From: Salinibacterium xinjiangense | GTDB taxonomy: Bacteria > Actinomycetota > Actinomycetes > Actinomycetales > Microbacteriaceae | DNA length: 64,000 nt | Reading direction: 5' to 3' | Assembly: GCF_014645015.1 (NCBI RefSeq) | Contig: NZ_BMLC01000001.1 | Coordinates: 882,585 to 946,584 of the forward strand | Shown: positions 8,737 through 17,494 of the stretch, one piece after another | How the letters are laid out: every line of letters begins with the position of its first letter | Numbering within the stretch: position 1 is the first letter of the stretch | Notes under the pieces: model-generated | Databases searched by the model: none | What the model saw: the letters and a program-made list of their open reading frames with translations, nothing else | What the model was told of the DNA's origin: nothing | Translations under genes and position numbers: made by a program

Positions 8737-10764
8737 GTGAAGCGACACGAGCCAGCCCGCGCTACCCAGGGCTGGCAACGCGGCGGAATCCTGTTCGGCT
8801 GCGACTACAACCCTGAGCAGTGGCCCGAAAGCGTCTGGAACGACGACGTCGCGCTGATGGTCCAGGCCGGAATCGACATCGTCGCGATCAACATCTTCGG
8901 CTGGGCGTCGATCGAACCACGGCCCGGCGAATACGACTTCGACTCGCTCGACGCGATCATCGCCCTGCTCCACGAGAACGGCATCCGGGTCAATCTCGGC
9001 ACCGGTACCTCATCCCCACCGCCGTGGCTGTCGACGCAGCATCCGGAGATCCTGCCCGTCATGGCTGATGGCACCACTCGCTGGCCCGGGGGCCGACAGG
9101 CATGGTGCCCGAGCTCGCCCGTGTTCCGCGAACACGCGCTGCGGCTGGCTTCTGTCGTCGCCGAACGATACGGTGACCATCCTGCGGTTGCGCTCTGGCA
9201 CGTCTCGAACGAGCTCGGGTGCCACAATGCCCTCTGCTACTGCGATGTCTCCGCGACATCGTTCCGACGATGGCTCGAGGCGCGCTATGCAACCATCGAA
9301 CGCCTCAACGATGCCTGGGGTACCTCATTCTGGAGCCAGCGCTACTCGCGTTGGAGCGAGATCCTGCCGCCGCGAACGACAGTGTCTACGGTGAACCCCG
9401 GCCATCGACTGGACTTCGAGCGCTTCAGCTCGGAAGAGCTGCTGAGCTACTACCGTGACGAACTCGCCATCGTCCGCGCCGCCAGTTCGGTTCCGGTAAC
9501 GACCAATTTCATGATCACTGCGCACATTCGCACGCAGGACTACTGGCGATGGGCACCGGAAGTCGACCTCATCGCCAACGACCACTACGTCGACTACCGT
9601 CTCGAGCATCCTGAGGCCGAGGTGTCGTTCTCCGCTGACCTGACTCGCGGACTCGCGGACGGAAACCCCTGGTTGCTCATGGAGACGTCCACGAGCGCCG
9701 TGAGCTGGCAGCCGTACAACATCGCCAAGGTGCCCGGTGAGCTGGCTCGCACCGTGGCCTCACATGTCGCCCGCGGCGCTGACGGCATCTGCTTCTTCCA
9801 GTGGCGGGCGTCCCGCCAGGGCGCGGAGAAATTCCATTCTGCTCTGCTCCCCCACGCCGGAACCGACTCCGGGATCTGGCGAGAGACGCTCGGAGTCAGC
9901 GCCATGCTCGACCAGCTCGCGCCCGTCAGTGGCAGTCGGGTCGACGCACGGGCAGCGATCATGTTCAGCTGGGAAGCATGGTGGGCAGTTGAGAACGACA
10001 CACATCCTTCCCAGGACGTGAAGTACATGCCGGAGGCCCATCGGGCATATGCGGCTCTTCGAACCGCCGGGGTGACCGTCGACTTCGTTCCCCCGGGCGC
10101 AAACCTGTCCGGCTATTCGCTCGTGATCGTCCCCACGCTCTACTGCATCACTGACGTCGACGCACAAGCGTTGTCTGACTACGTGGCCGGTGGCGGCCAC
10201 GTGATGGTGACGTTTTTCTCCGGACTGGCCGACGATGAACTCCGATTGCGAATGGATGTCACCCAGGCCACCCCGCCCGGCGCTTTCGCCGAACTCCTTG
10301 GCGCCTGGACCGAAGAGTTCTTTCCGCTCAATGCGGATGGCACGGTTGTGCTCAGCGACGGATCGACGGGGACGATATGGACGGAGATCGTGCGGGTGAC
10401 CACAGCCACGGTCATGACGGAGTTCGCCGACGGGCAACTCCCGGGGCAACCGGCAGCGACCTCGAACGTGTTCGGCGAGGGGCGTGCCATCTACGTGGCG
10501 ACGGCACTCGACGACGACTCATACGCTGAACTCATGGCGGGTGCCCTCACCGAAGCTGGCGTCGTGGGCCATGCGCTGGGACGGGATGTCGAGGTCGTCT
10601 CCCGCTCCAACGACACCGACCGTTTCGTGTTCGTGATCAATCACTCCGACCGCGAGGTGTCATTCACCGGGACAGGGACCGAGCTCACGACCGGCGAGCG
10701 GGTCGAGGGAACCGTCTTCGTCCCCGCTGGCGCGGTGAGGGTGCTGCGAGAGTCGATCCACTAA
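8737..10764 (+). CDS. Beta-galactosidase, glycoside hydrolase family 42
   Basis: This 675-residue retaining beta-galactosidase would release galactose from lactose-like or plant-derived galactosides. The N-terminus has the GH42 signature GCDYNPEQWPESVW. The acid/base Glu159 lies in HVSNELGCHN and the nucleophile Glu316 in LLMETSTSAVSW. The cysteine cluster GCHNALCYCD (with AWCPSSP upstream) matches the zinc site of GH42 enzymes. After the barrel come the trimerisation domain (IVPTLYCIT region) and a small C-terminal beta domain. The GTG at 8737 was chosen because a very strong GGAGGAGG lies six bases upstream. It has no signal peptide and is probably cytoplasmic. It is convergent with the GH36 gene; the stop codons overlap. 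Confidence 0.95.
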   Translation: MKRHEPARATQGWQRGGILFGCDYNPEQWPESVWNDDVALMVQAGIDIVAINIFGWASIEPRPGEYDFDSLDAIIALLHENGIRVNLGTGTSSPPPWLSTQHPEILPVMADGTTRWPGGRQAWCPSSPVFREHALRLASVVAERYGDHPAVALWHVSNELGCHNALCYCDVSATSFRRWLEARYATIERLNDAWGTSFWSQRYSRWSEILPPRTTVSTVNPGHRLDFERFSSEELLSYYRDELAIVRAASSVPVTTNFMITAHIRTQDYWRWAPEVDLIANDHYVDYRLEHPEAEVSFSADLTRGLADGNPWLLMETSTSAVSWQPYNIAKVPGELARTVASHVARGADGICFFQWRASRQGAEKFHSALLPHAGTDSGIWRETLGVSAMLDQLAPVSGSRVDARAAIMFSWEAWWAVENDTHPSQDVKYMPEAHRAYAALRTAGVTVDFVPPGANLSGYSLVIVPTLYCITDVDAQALSDYVAGGGHVMVTFFSGLADDELRLRMDVTQATPPGAFAELLGAWTEEFFPLNADGTVVLSDGSTGTIWTEIVRVTTATVMTEFADGQLPGQPAATSNVFGEGRAIYVATALDDDSYAELMAGALTEAGVVGHALGRDVEVVSRSNDTDRFVFVINHSDREVSFTGTGTELTTGERVEGTVFVPAGAVRVLRESIH

Positions 10765-12818
10765 AGGCGGACAACCCGCAGCACGAGGGCCTGCTGGGCC
10801 TGGAGCGGCGGCCAGGCGAGACCTATTGAGCCGAGCACCAAGCCCGGGAGCGTCGTACCCCCTGCTGCCAGCCACGGTGGAATGCCGTGGAAATACTGCA
10901 CCGTTGCCCCGAGGTCGAGAGGCTCGACGCGATAGTCGGCATGGGGGTCGAGCCCCGGCAGGATCAGGCCCGTGCTGACCGCGTCCCGAGGCGCCTCGAG
11001 GCACACTGCGGCGAAGATCGCCTCGCTGAGGTCGGCAGCTACGACTCCGTGCAGTTCGAGCGCCGCATCCGCGGAATCAGCCCGCACGACGGTGCCGGAG
11101 TGCAGCACGGCACGATGTTGCTTGTATGCGGCGATCCAGAGGGTCACAGACGCGAGCTCCTCCGGGCTCGACTTCGTGAGATCCCATTCGATTCCAGCGG
11201 ATCCGAAGAATGCGGTTGCGAGTCGAAAGCCGAGGTCGGTCTGGCGACCGGTCGTGTGAGCGATGGTCGCGCCCAGGTGGCTGCCGATCACCCCGGGTGG
11301 CAGCACGATCGAGGTGTATCGCTGGATTCGCTGCCGCTCGACCGGATCGTTGGTATCGCTGGCCCACACACGGTCGGTGAATTGCAGAACTCCGAGATCG
11401 GTGCGCCCGCCGCCCGAGGAGCATGACTCGATCTCGAGGGAGGGATACCGGTCATTCAGTTCGGCCAGGAGTCGCCAGGTCGCGAGAGTCTGGCGGTGGG
11501 CAGAGCCGCCGAGAAGATCCCGATTCTGATCCCACTTCAGGTAGGCGATGTCATAACGGTCGAGCAGCGCGCAGAGTTGGGCGAGCACCGAGTCGTAAGC
11601 GTCGGGGTTGGCCAGGTCGAGCACGAACTGGTTGCGCCACGGTTGGGGTAGCCGGCGTGGAGAACCCGTGAGCACCCATTCGGGATGCGCGCGCGCCATC
11701 TCCGAATCCAGGCTCACCATTTCGGGCTCGACCCAGAGCCCGAAGTCCATCCCGAGCGAGTGGACGTGGTCGATGATCGGAGCCAGCCCCTGCGGCCATC
11801 GTTCGGGGTCGACAGTCCAGTCACCGAGGGCGCGAGTGGCATCAGTGCGACCCGTCATCCAGCCATCGTCGAGCACGAATCGTTCGACGCCAACCGATGC
11901 CGCAACCGAGGCCAGCGATCTCAACCGCTCGAGATCGTGGTCGAAATAGACCGCCTCCCAGGTGTTCAGGATGACCGGGCGCGGCCCGAGCGGCCGCCGA
12001 CGGCGCGCCCACGCATGGAAGCGCTCGGATATCCCGTCGAGACCGACTGCCGACCAGGCCGCAAGCACCTGCGGTGACACGTAGGACTCCCCCGCAGCGA
12101 GGATGACCTCGCCGGGCGCGAGCAACTCGGCCGCGCCGAGCACGGCCTGTCCGGTCGGGTGGGACTCGGCATACAGGTCGTGGTCTCCGCTGAAGGCAAG
12201 ATGCACCGCCCACACGTCACCTGCGCGGAATCCGAAGCCCGGTGTTCCTGCAGCGAGCAGCTCGGGGCTGTCATGACCGTTCCTGCCGTGACGCGTCTGC
12301 CGGCTCCAGCTCCCGTGAGCAAGCTCACGACGCTGGGGGCGACGCTCGAACGACCAGCGGCCCGTGACATCCAGCACTTCCCTGGCTCGCGGGGGTATCG
12401 GGAGCGTTGAGCCGAGCCTGCCCAGGGTGAATTCGGATTCACCGGTATTCGTCACGGTGGTGCGAGTCACGAGAAGACCCTCGGGAGACAGCACTATCTC
12501 GACCGTGGCCTCCAGACCCGCCGCCGAATCGGTGAGCACCGCGATGACGCTGCGGACATCGGGACGGTCGACGCGGGACAGGATGAACGATGGCTCGATG
12601 GTCTGCGAGGCCCGATGCCCCGAGAGCCCGGGCGTTCCGCTCCAGCCTTCACTGGCCACAGGCAACAGGCTCAGGCATGCCGGGCTGTCGATCGAGCTCG
12701 GCGGGATCGCGACGGTCTGGGCTGCGGCCAGGCCTGCGAGCTGCGTCGAGTCCAGGTCACCGAGATCCGCACCCCAGTGCACAAAAGAGGGTACCCCCGC
12801 CCCCCGGGCATCCAGCAC
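10761..12818 (-). CDS. Alpha-galactosidase, glycoside hydrolase family 36 (start uncertain)
   Basis: This enzyme would remove alpha-linked galactose from melibiose- or raffinose-type sugars. Family motifs are clear: VLDDGWM, the nucleophile Asp430 in LKWDQNRDL, SCSSGGGRTDLGVL, and the acid/base Asp488 in WASDTNDPVER (numbering from the GTG at 12818). The GTG start is the first canonical one, but it omits sixteen in-frame codons (LPINTIIYLRSPGTSL) that look like the first beta-strand of GH36 proteins. That stretch begins immediately after the stop codon of the upstream binding protein, is in the same frame, and contains no ATG, GTG or TTG. ATC codons at 12860 or 12851 could initiate: GGAG lies nine bases before 12860. 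It is the last gene of the galactoside importer operon. Confidence 0.9.
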   Translation of the reverse strand: MLDARGAGVPSFVHWGADLGDLDSTQLAGLAAAQTVAIPPSSIDSPACLSLLPVASEGWSGTPGLSGHRASQTIEPSFILSRVDRPDVRSVIAVLTDSAAGLEATVEIVLSPEGLLVTRTTVTNTGESEFTLGRLGSTLPIPPRAREVLDVTGRWSFERRPQRRELAHGSWSRQTRHGRNGHDSPELLAAGTPGFGFRAGDVWAVHLAFSGDHDLYAESHPTGQAVLGAAELLAPGEVILAAGESYVSPQVLAAWSAVGLDGISERFHAWARRRRPLGPRPVILNTWEAVYFDHDLERLRSLASVAASVGVERFVLDDGWMTGRTDATRALGDWTVDPERWPQGLAPIIDHVHSLGMDFGLWVEPEMVSLDSEMARAHPEWVLTGSPRRLPQPWRNQFVLDLANPDAYDSVLAQLCALLDRYDIAYLKWDQNRDLLGGSAHRQTLATWRLLAELNDRYPSLEIESCSSGGGRTDLGVLQFTDRVWASDTNDPVERQRIQRYTSIVLPPGVIGSHLGATIAHTTGRQTDLGFRLATAFFGSAGIEWDLTKSSPEELASVTLWIAAYKQHRAVLHSGTVVRADSADAALELHGVVAADLSEAIFAAVCLEAPRDAVSTGLILPGLDPHADYRVEPLDLGATVQYFHGIPPWLAAGGTTLPGLVLGSIGLAWPPLQAQQALVLRVVRL

Positions 12819-12866
12819 GAGGCTGGTTCCCGGGGAGCGGAGGTAGATGATGGTGTTGATAGGGAG

Positions 12867-14189
12867 CTACTCCGCGACAGGGATGGACTGCGCCTTGAGG
12901 GCCGCGATCGTCTTCTCTGTGCCGGTCGCGAGCGCGTCAGCCAGCGTACCGCTGCCGCCCAGTGCTGCACCGAATCCGTCTGACACATCCGTATAGGTCT
13001 GTGTCATGGTCGGCCCCCATACGAAATTGGGGATGACCTGGGCCGAGGCCTCGGCGAACACGTCGTAGATCTTCTGTCCGCCATAGAACTCCTGCCCCGC
13101 GGTGAAGACCGGCAGGTTGGCGCCGTCCTTCGATGCCGGGTAGAGGCCTCCGAGCTCGTTCGCCATCTCGAGCGCGTCCGGGTCGGTGTTCAACCACAGG
13201 GCGAACTGTGCTGCCTCGTAGGGGTGCTTCGACCCCTTCAGCACCGCGCTCGACGAGCCACCCCAGTTTCCGGCAGCGTCGTCGCCGGCGTTCCACTGCG
13301 GCATCTGCGCCACGGCCCACTTGCCCGAGGTGTCAGGAGCACCGCTCTTGATGGTGCTGGCACCCCAGACCGCCGAGATCCAGGTCCACTGCTGGCCGGT
13401 GTTGAATGATGCATTCCACTCGTCTGAGAACGACGCGAGAGTCGAGACCTCACCTCGGTCGAGCAGCCCCTGCCAGTAGTCGGCCACTTCGAGCGATTCC
13501 GGGCTGGTCAGGTCGACAGTCCAGTCTTCGCCGTTGTTCTCGAACCACTGGCCGTTATTCTGCCAGACCATCCCCGCGAACCAGTTCACGTCGGTCTTGG
13601 GGAAGTTGGTGATGTATGAGCCGAGCGCCTTGATCTTTGCGGCGGCATCTGCATACTCTGCCCACGTTGTCGGAACCGGGATCCCCGCGGCCTCGAACAG
13701 GTCAGCCCGGTAATACATGGCCGTGGGGCCGGAGTCCTGCGGGATAGCGTAGACAGCGTTGTCTTCGCCGAAGGTCACCTGGCTCCAGGTCCAGTCGACG
13801 AACTGATCACCAGCCGCGAGGATATCGCCGCACCCCGCGATGTTCTCCAGGCCATCCTGCACGCGGAAGCTCGGGAGGGCGTCGTACTCGACCTGGCCAA
13901 CATCTGGTGCGTTGCCAGCCTTGATCTGGTTGAAGAAGTTCTGGTACGTACCGGAGTTACCATTCGGGCCGGTCTGGAATTCGACCTGGATGTCGGGATT
14001 CTTCTCGTTCCAGAGGGCGACGACCTGGTCCATCCCGGGGACCCAGCTGGTGAAGGTGAGATCGACGGGGCCGTCTGACGGCTCACAACCGCCGGAGGCG
14101 GTATCCGGTGTAGCGCTCGCGCAGCCGGCAAGTGCCAGCGCCGAGACAACGGCCGCTGCCATAGCGACCGTTCGGAGGTTACGTTGCAT
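12867..14189 (-). CDS. Sugar-binding lipoprotein of galactoside CUT1 importer
   Basis: This 440-residue extracellular solute-binding protein belongs to family 1. The signal peptide ends in a lipobox (LALAGC, Cys at about residue 23), so the mature protein is membrane-anchored outside the cell. The body shows the usual aromatic-rich sugar-binding pattern (LTFTSWVPGMDQV near the start). It is third in the operon, after two permease genes and before the GH36 alpha-galactosidase, so alpha-galactosides are the likely ligands. Its TAG stop is in frame with the following GH36 reading frame, and the GGAG of its last codons may serve as that gene's ribosome-binding site. Confidence 0.92.
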   Translation of the reverse strand: MQRNLRTVAMAAAVVSALALAGCASATPDTASGGCEPSDGPVDLTFTSWVPGMDQVVALWNEKNPDIQVEFQTGPNGNSGTYQNFFNQIKAGNAPDVGQVEYDALPSFRVQDGLENIAGCGDILAAGDQFVDWTWSQVTFGEDNAVYAIPQDSGPTAMYYRADLFEAAGIPVPTTWAEYADAAAKIKALGSYITNFPKTDVNWFAGMVWQNNGQWFENNGEDWTVDLTSPESLEVADYWQGLLDRGEVSTLASFSDEWNASFNTGQQWTWISAVWGASTIKSGAPDTSGKWAVAQMPQWNAGDDAAGNWGGSSSAVLKGSKHPYEAAQFALWLNTDPDALEMANELGGLYPASKDGANLPVFTAGQEFYGGQKIYDVFAEASAQVIPNFVWGPTMTQTYTDVSDGFGAALGGSGTLADALATGTEKTIAALKAQSIPVAE

Positions 14190-14252
14190 GAGAGTTCCAA
14201 TCGTGTGCTGTGTACACCATCCGAAGCCGGATCGTGAGTGATGGATAGCGAT

Positions 14253-15146
14253 TTACTTAATGCTTCCCGCCGCGAGGCCGCCGCTCCAGAACCGTTGAAG
14301 ACTCAGGAACGCGATGATGAGCGGGATGATCGACACGAATGCGCCGATGATGACGAACGACCGGAGTTCAGGATTCTGGCCGATCGCACTGTTCCAGGAG
14401 TACAGACCCAGGGTCACCGGAAACAGGCTGGGGTCCCGCAGCATGATGAGCGGCAGGAAGAAGTTGTTCCAGATGGCGACGAACTGGAAGAGGAAGATCG
14501 TGACGAGAGCCGGCGCCATCAATCGAGTCGCGACGGTGAAGAATGTGCGCACCTCATTCGAGCCGTCGAGTCGAGCTGCTTCCAGCAGTTCATCCGGCAC
14601 GCTCGAAGCGGCATAGATCCGGGCGAGGTAGACACCGAAAGGGCTGACGATGCTGGGGAGGAAGACGGCCCAGAACGTGTTGGTGAGACCGACCTGGCTG
14701 AAGATGAGGAAGAGCGGCAGAGCGAGTGCCGTTGCCGGGACCAGAACGCCAGAGAGCACGAGGTTGAAGACAGCCTCCCGGCCACGGAATCCGTACTTGG
14801 CCAGTGCGTAGCCGCACATGGACGCGATGACGGTCCCGAGCAACGCACCGGCTCCTGCGTACAGCACGCTGTTGAGGATCCATTTCAGGAAGACGCCGTC
14901 GTTATATGCAAACAGGCCACTGATGTTGTCAATGAAGTTCGGTATCGCGTCCGGGGTGAATATCAGCGCTGGGGTCGTCGTGAACTGCCCTTGCGTCTTC
15001 GTGGACGACACGAGCAGCCACCAAATCGGGATGAGGAAATAGAGCGTGAAGACGCCCATGATGAGCATTGCCGCCGATCGAGACAGGATGGGTTCGCGCT
15101 GGGAACCCTTTGCCTTCGAGCTACGGGTCAGGCTCGGGGCGCTCAT
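14253..15146 (-). CDS. Carbohydrate ABC transporter permease (CUT1, MalG type)
   Basis: This 297-residue membrane protein is one channel subunit of the galactoside importer. The first helix is at about residues 25-45, and the EAA loop reads EAARLDGSNEVRTFF near residue 190. The start ATG lies inside the stop of the preceding permease (ATGA overlap at 15143-15146), typical of coupled translation. The binding-protein gene follows after 63 nt. There is no ATPase in the operon. Confidence 0.92.
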   Translation of the reverse strand: MSAPSLTRSSKAKGSQREPILSRSAAMLIMGVFTLYFLIPIWWLLVSSTKTQGQFTTTPALIFTPDAIPNFIDNISGLFAYNDGVFLKWILNSVLYAGAGALLGTVIASMCGYALAKYGFRGREAVFNLVLSGVLVPATALALPLFLIFSQVGLTNTFWAVFLPSIVSPFGVYLARIYAASSVPDELLEAARLDGSNEVRTFFTVATRLMAPALVTIFLFQFVAIWNNFFLPLIMLRDPSLFPVTLGLYSWNSAIGQNPELRSFVIIGAFVSIIPLIIAFLSLQRFWSGGLAAGSIK

Positions 15147-16069
15147 GCGAAGGCTCGTCTCTGCGTCACTTTGAGGAACACGAACGACAGTACGAACGTC
15201 GACAGGGCGAGCACGACGGAGAACGCCGCAGCAAGGCTGTAGTTCGGCACCGAGGCTGTCGTGTACACGGCGAGGTTCGGGGTGAAGGTCGAATTGATAG
15301 CGGTGCTGAAGCTGCGCAGCGTCTGCGGCTCAGCGAGCAACTGCAGGGTGCCGATGATCGAGAACACGGCGGTGAGGATAAGCGCCGGCGTGACCAGGGG
15401 GATCTTGATCTGCCAGGCGATGGCCCAGTTGCTGGCGCCATCGATTCTGGCGGCTTCATAGATCTCCGTCGGGATGGCGAGCAGTGCTGAATAGATGATC
15501 AGCATGTTGTAACCGACGTAGACCCAGGTCACGATGTTGGCGATCGACCACAGCACCAGGTCGGCTCCCAGGAACGGGATGTTCTGGGTCACGGCACTGA
15601 ACGGCGAGAGCGACGGTGAATACAGGAAACCCCACATGATCGCCGCGATGACACCGGGCACAGCATACGGAGCGAAGAATGCGAGGCGGAAGAATTTCTT
15701 CCCCTTGAGCAACGGGGAGTCGAGCAGTAGCGCGAACAGGAGCGCCAGCCCGAGCATGACCGGCACCTGCACTGCGCCGAAGGCGAGCACCCTCAGCACC
15801 GAGGCCCAGAAATCGCTGGCCTGGAACACCGCGATGTACTGGGTGAATCCGCCGAAGACGGTGGTCGCAGGCCCGAAGGTTCCCACGCGTTCGACGGTGA
15901 GGAACGACTGGTAGATCGCATACCCGATCGGGATGACGTAGAAGAGGAGATACAGCAGGAGAAATGGCCCGATGAAGATCGTGAGGGCCTTGCGGTGGCT
16001 CAGCCTCTTCCGCGGTGCGGCGCTCACGCCCAACCCGTGGCGGGGGGCTCGTACTGAGGTCACCGTCAT
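15143..16069 (-). CDS. Carbohydrate ABC transporter permease (CUT1, MalF type)
   Basis: This membrane protein (308 residues from the chosen start) is the first gene of the galactoside importer operon. The cytoplasmic EAA loop reads EAARIDGASNWAIAWQ. The frame stays open to a GTG at 16195, but a good promoter (-35 at 16214-16209, -10 at 16190-16185) lies there, so transcription should begin around 16178 and the long start is unlikely. The ATG at 16069 gives a normal short basic N-terminus (TSVRAPRHG) before the first helix; the ATG at 16087 is an alternative. Ribosome-binding signals are weak at both. Confidence 0.87.
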   Translation of the reverse strand: MTVTSVRAPRHGLGVSAAPRKRLSHRKALTIFIGPFLLLYLLFYVIPIGYAIYQSFLTVERVGTFGPATTVFGGFTQYIAVFQASDFWASVLRVLAFGAVQVPVMLGLALLFALLLDSPLLKGKKFFRLAFFAPYAVPGVIAAIMWGFLYSPSLSPFSAVTQNIPFLGADLVLWSIANIVTWVYVGYNMLIIYSALLAIPTEIYEAARIDGASNWAIAWQIKIPLVTPALILTAVFSIIGTLQLLAEPQTLRSFSTAINSTFTPNLAVYTTASVPNYSLAAAFSVVLALSTFVLSFVFLKVTQRRAFA

Positions 16070-16184
16070 AGGAAATGCCCCGATCATCGTTGGTCTGGCG
16101 CAGTGGGCGAACCCGGTCCGGGCCCTGGAAGTGCTCGACTTGCCAGCGAATGGTGGTGCTAACGCAGTCTCTGTGAACGCTCCC

Positions 16185-16214
16185 ATCTTATTCACATGGA
16201 TTTCTGGCTGTCAA
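16185..16214 (-). promoter_or_regulatory. Promoter of the galactoside importer operon
   Basis: On the minus strand TTGACA (16214-16209) and TAAGAT (16190-16185) are separated by 18 nt. GTGAA at 16173-16177 and TTCAC at 16191-16195 form a spaced inverted repeat that brackets the -10 and the predicted start of transcription, as a repressor site would. The regulator is not identified; the LacI protein encoded at 7549-8571 is the nearest candidate. Confidence 0.6.
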
Positions 16215-16294
16215 CCGAATGGGGGGGTGCGGCGCGTCCACACTCGGAACCTTCGGTGCAGGACCACATGTTCGACCGCACGACAGGGACGACG

Positions 16295-16326
16295 AAGGCC
16301 GACCGGGGCGAACCCCGACCGGCCTT
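16295..16326 (-). terminator. Terminator hairpin after the first ChvE-type gene
   Basis: The arms AAGGCCG...CGGCCTT are followed inward by a two-base internal mismatch and a five-pair CGGGG/CCCCG stem with a CGAA loop. It lies 20 nt downstream of the stop of the binding-protein gene. The T run is clearer on the plus strand (CGTTTTG), so it may act in both directions, although no plus-strand gene ends here. Confidence 0.6.
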
Positions 16327-16345
16327 CGTTTTGAGAGAGAAGCTG

Positions 16346-17446
16346 CTACTTGGTGAGCGGCTCGAGGCTGTCGTTGCCCTTGTAGACCTCGGCAGCGGTG
16401 TCTTTGGTGACCACCAGAGGTGCCAGCAGGTACGACGGCACGACCTTGACTCCGTTGTCGTACGACTCCGTGTCGTTGACCTCGGGCGTGTCGCCCTTCT
16501 GCAGGTCCTGAACCATCACGATGGCCTGTGCAACGAGCGCACGAGTGTCCTTGTAGATGGTCATGTACTGTTCGCCAGCCATGATCGACTTGACGGACTC
16601 GACCTCTGAGTCCTGGCCCGTGATGACCGGGATCGGCTTTCCTGCAGCAACGACGCCTTCAATGATCGCGCGAGCGAGCGTGTCGTTGGGCGACAGGACG
16701 CCATCGAGGTCTGCCGACGCGTAGTTGCCCGCGAGCAGGGTGTCAATACGGCTGCGCGCATTCTGCGCCAACCATCCCTGGGTTGCGGTCTGCGCAACAG
16801 CGGTCTGGCCCGAGACGACCACGAGTGTTCCGTCATCAATCTTCGGCTGGAGCACGCTCATCGCACCATCGAAGAAGACTCCGGCGTTGTTGTCGTCGGG
16901 TGAACCTGAGAACAGTTCGATGTTGTACGACTTCTTGTCGGGGGACTTCGCTGCGAGTCCGTCGAGCAGCGCCTGGCCCTGCAGCTCGCCTACCTTGAAG
17001 TTGTCGAACGCGAGGTAGTAGTCGACAGCCTCGGTGTTCAGGATGAGGCGGTCGTACGCGATGACGGTCGCTCCGGCATCGTGGGCTGCCTCGACCTGTG
17101 ACGACAGCTGAGCGCCATCCTTCGCGCCGATGATGATGACCTTGGCGCCGTTGGTGACCATCGAGCTGATCTGGTTCTGCTGTTCCGGAACGGTGTTGTT
17201 CGCGGGCGCGTACTGCACGTCCGGCTTGAACCCGGCTTCCGTCAGGCCATCGGTGAACAGCTGGCCGGCAAGCACCCAGTTCTCCGAGGTCTTGTCCGGC
17301 AGTGCTACTCCGATAGTGGAATCCGCTGCGAATCCGGCTGCTGCGCTCGCGCCGTCGGTGGCGACATCGCCACGGCTCGAGCAACCCGCGAGGGTCAATG
17401 CCGCGATGGCGGCGAAGGCCGTCGTCGCGATAACGAGTTTCTTCAT
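16346..17446 (-). CDS. chvE: Multiple-monosaccharide-binding lipoprotein (ChvE type), copy 1
   Basis: This 366-residue CUT2-class binding protein resembles ChvE, which binds monosaccharides such as xylose, glucose, galactose and arabinose. It has a lipobox (LTLAGC, Cys at about residue 22). The ligand-domain pattern is typical: IGVALPDKTSENWVLAG after the linker, IIIGAKDGAQ near residue 105 and VIAYDRLI near residue 130. Here it is the last gene, after mmsA and mmsB, and is followed by a terminator hairpin. The other copy in the window (25625-26749) has the opposite arrangement, with the binding protein first. The exact sugar cannot be read from sequence. Confidence 0.9.
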   Translation of the reverse strand: MKKLVIATTAFAAIAALTLAGCSSRGDVATDGASAAAGFAADSTIGVALPDKTSENWVLAGQLFTDGLTEAGFKPDVQYAPANNTVPEQQNQISSMVTNGAKVIIIGAKDGAQLSSQVEAAHDAGATVIAYDRLILNTEAVDYYLAFDNFKVGELQGQALLDGLAAKSPDKKSYNIELFSGSPDDNNAGVFFDGAMSVLQPKIDDGTLVVVSGQTAVAQTATQGWLAQNARSRIDTLLAGNYASADLDGVLSPNDTLARAIIEGVVAAGKPIPVITGQDSEVESVKSIMAGEQYMTIYKDTRALVAQAIVMVQDLQKGDTPEVNDTESYDNGVKVVPSYLLAPLVVTKDTAAEVYKGNDSLEPLTK

Positions 17447-17494
17447 TGCTAGTCTCTTTCCTGGTGCGTCTGTTAGGTCGGATTCCGGTAGTTC

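Noticed and set aside
8572-8973. Longer N-terminus for the LacI gene at 7549-8571
   Set aside because: The open frame continues to 8973, but the extra 134 residues have no helix-turn-helix character, run antisense through the GH42 gene and promoter, and precede an exact domain start at 8571.
12867-14189. A true fusion of binding protein and GH36 enzyme
   Set aside because: The frames agree, but a TAG separates them and lipoproteins are exported while GH36 enzymes of this type act inside. Readthrough is kept only as a minor alternative.
14238-15242. 334-codon plus-strand open frame opposite two permease genes
   Set aside because: Both permeases show clear family motifs on the minus strand, while the plus-strand product is a charged, Arg/Asp-rich sequence with no domain, typical of antisense frames in GC-rich DNA.
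16070-16195. GTG start at 16195 for the first galactoside permease
   Set aside because: A -35/-10 pair (16214-16185) surrounds it, so the codon would lie upstream of the transcript start. The extra 42 residues are not membrane-protein-like.
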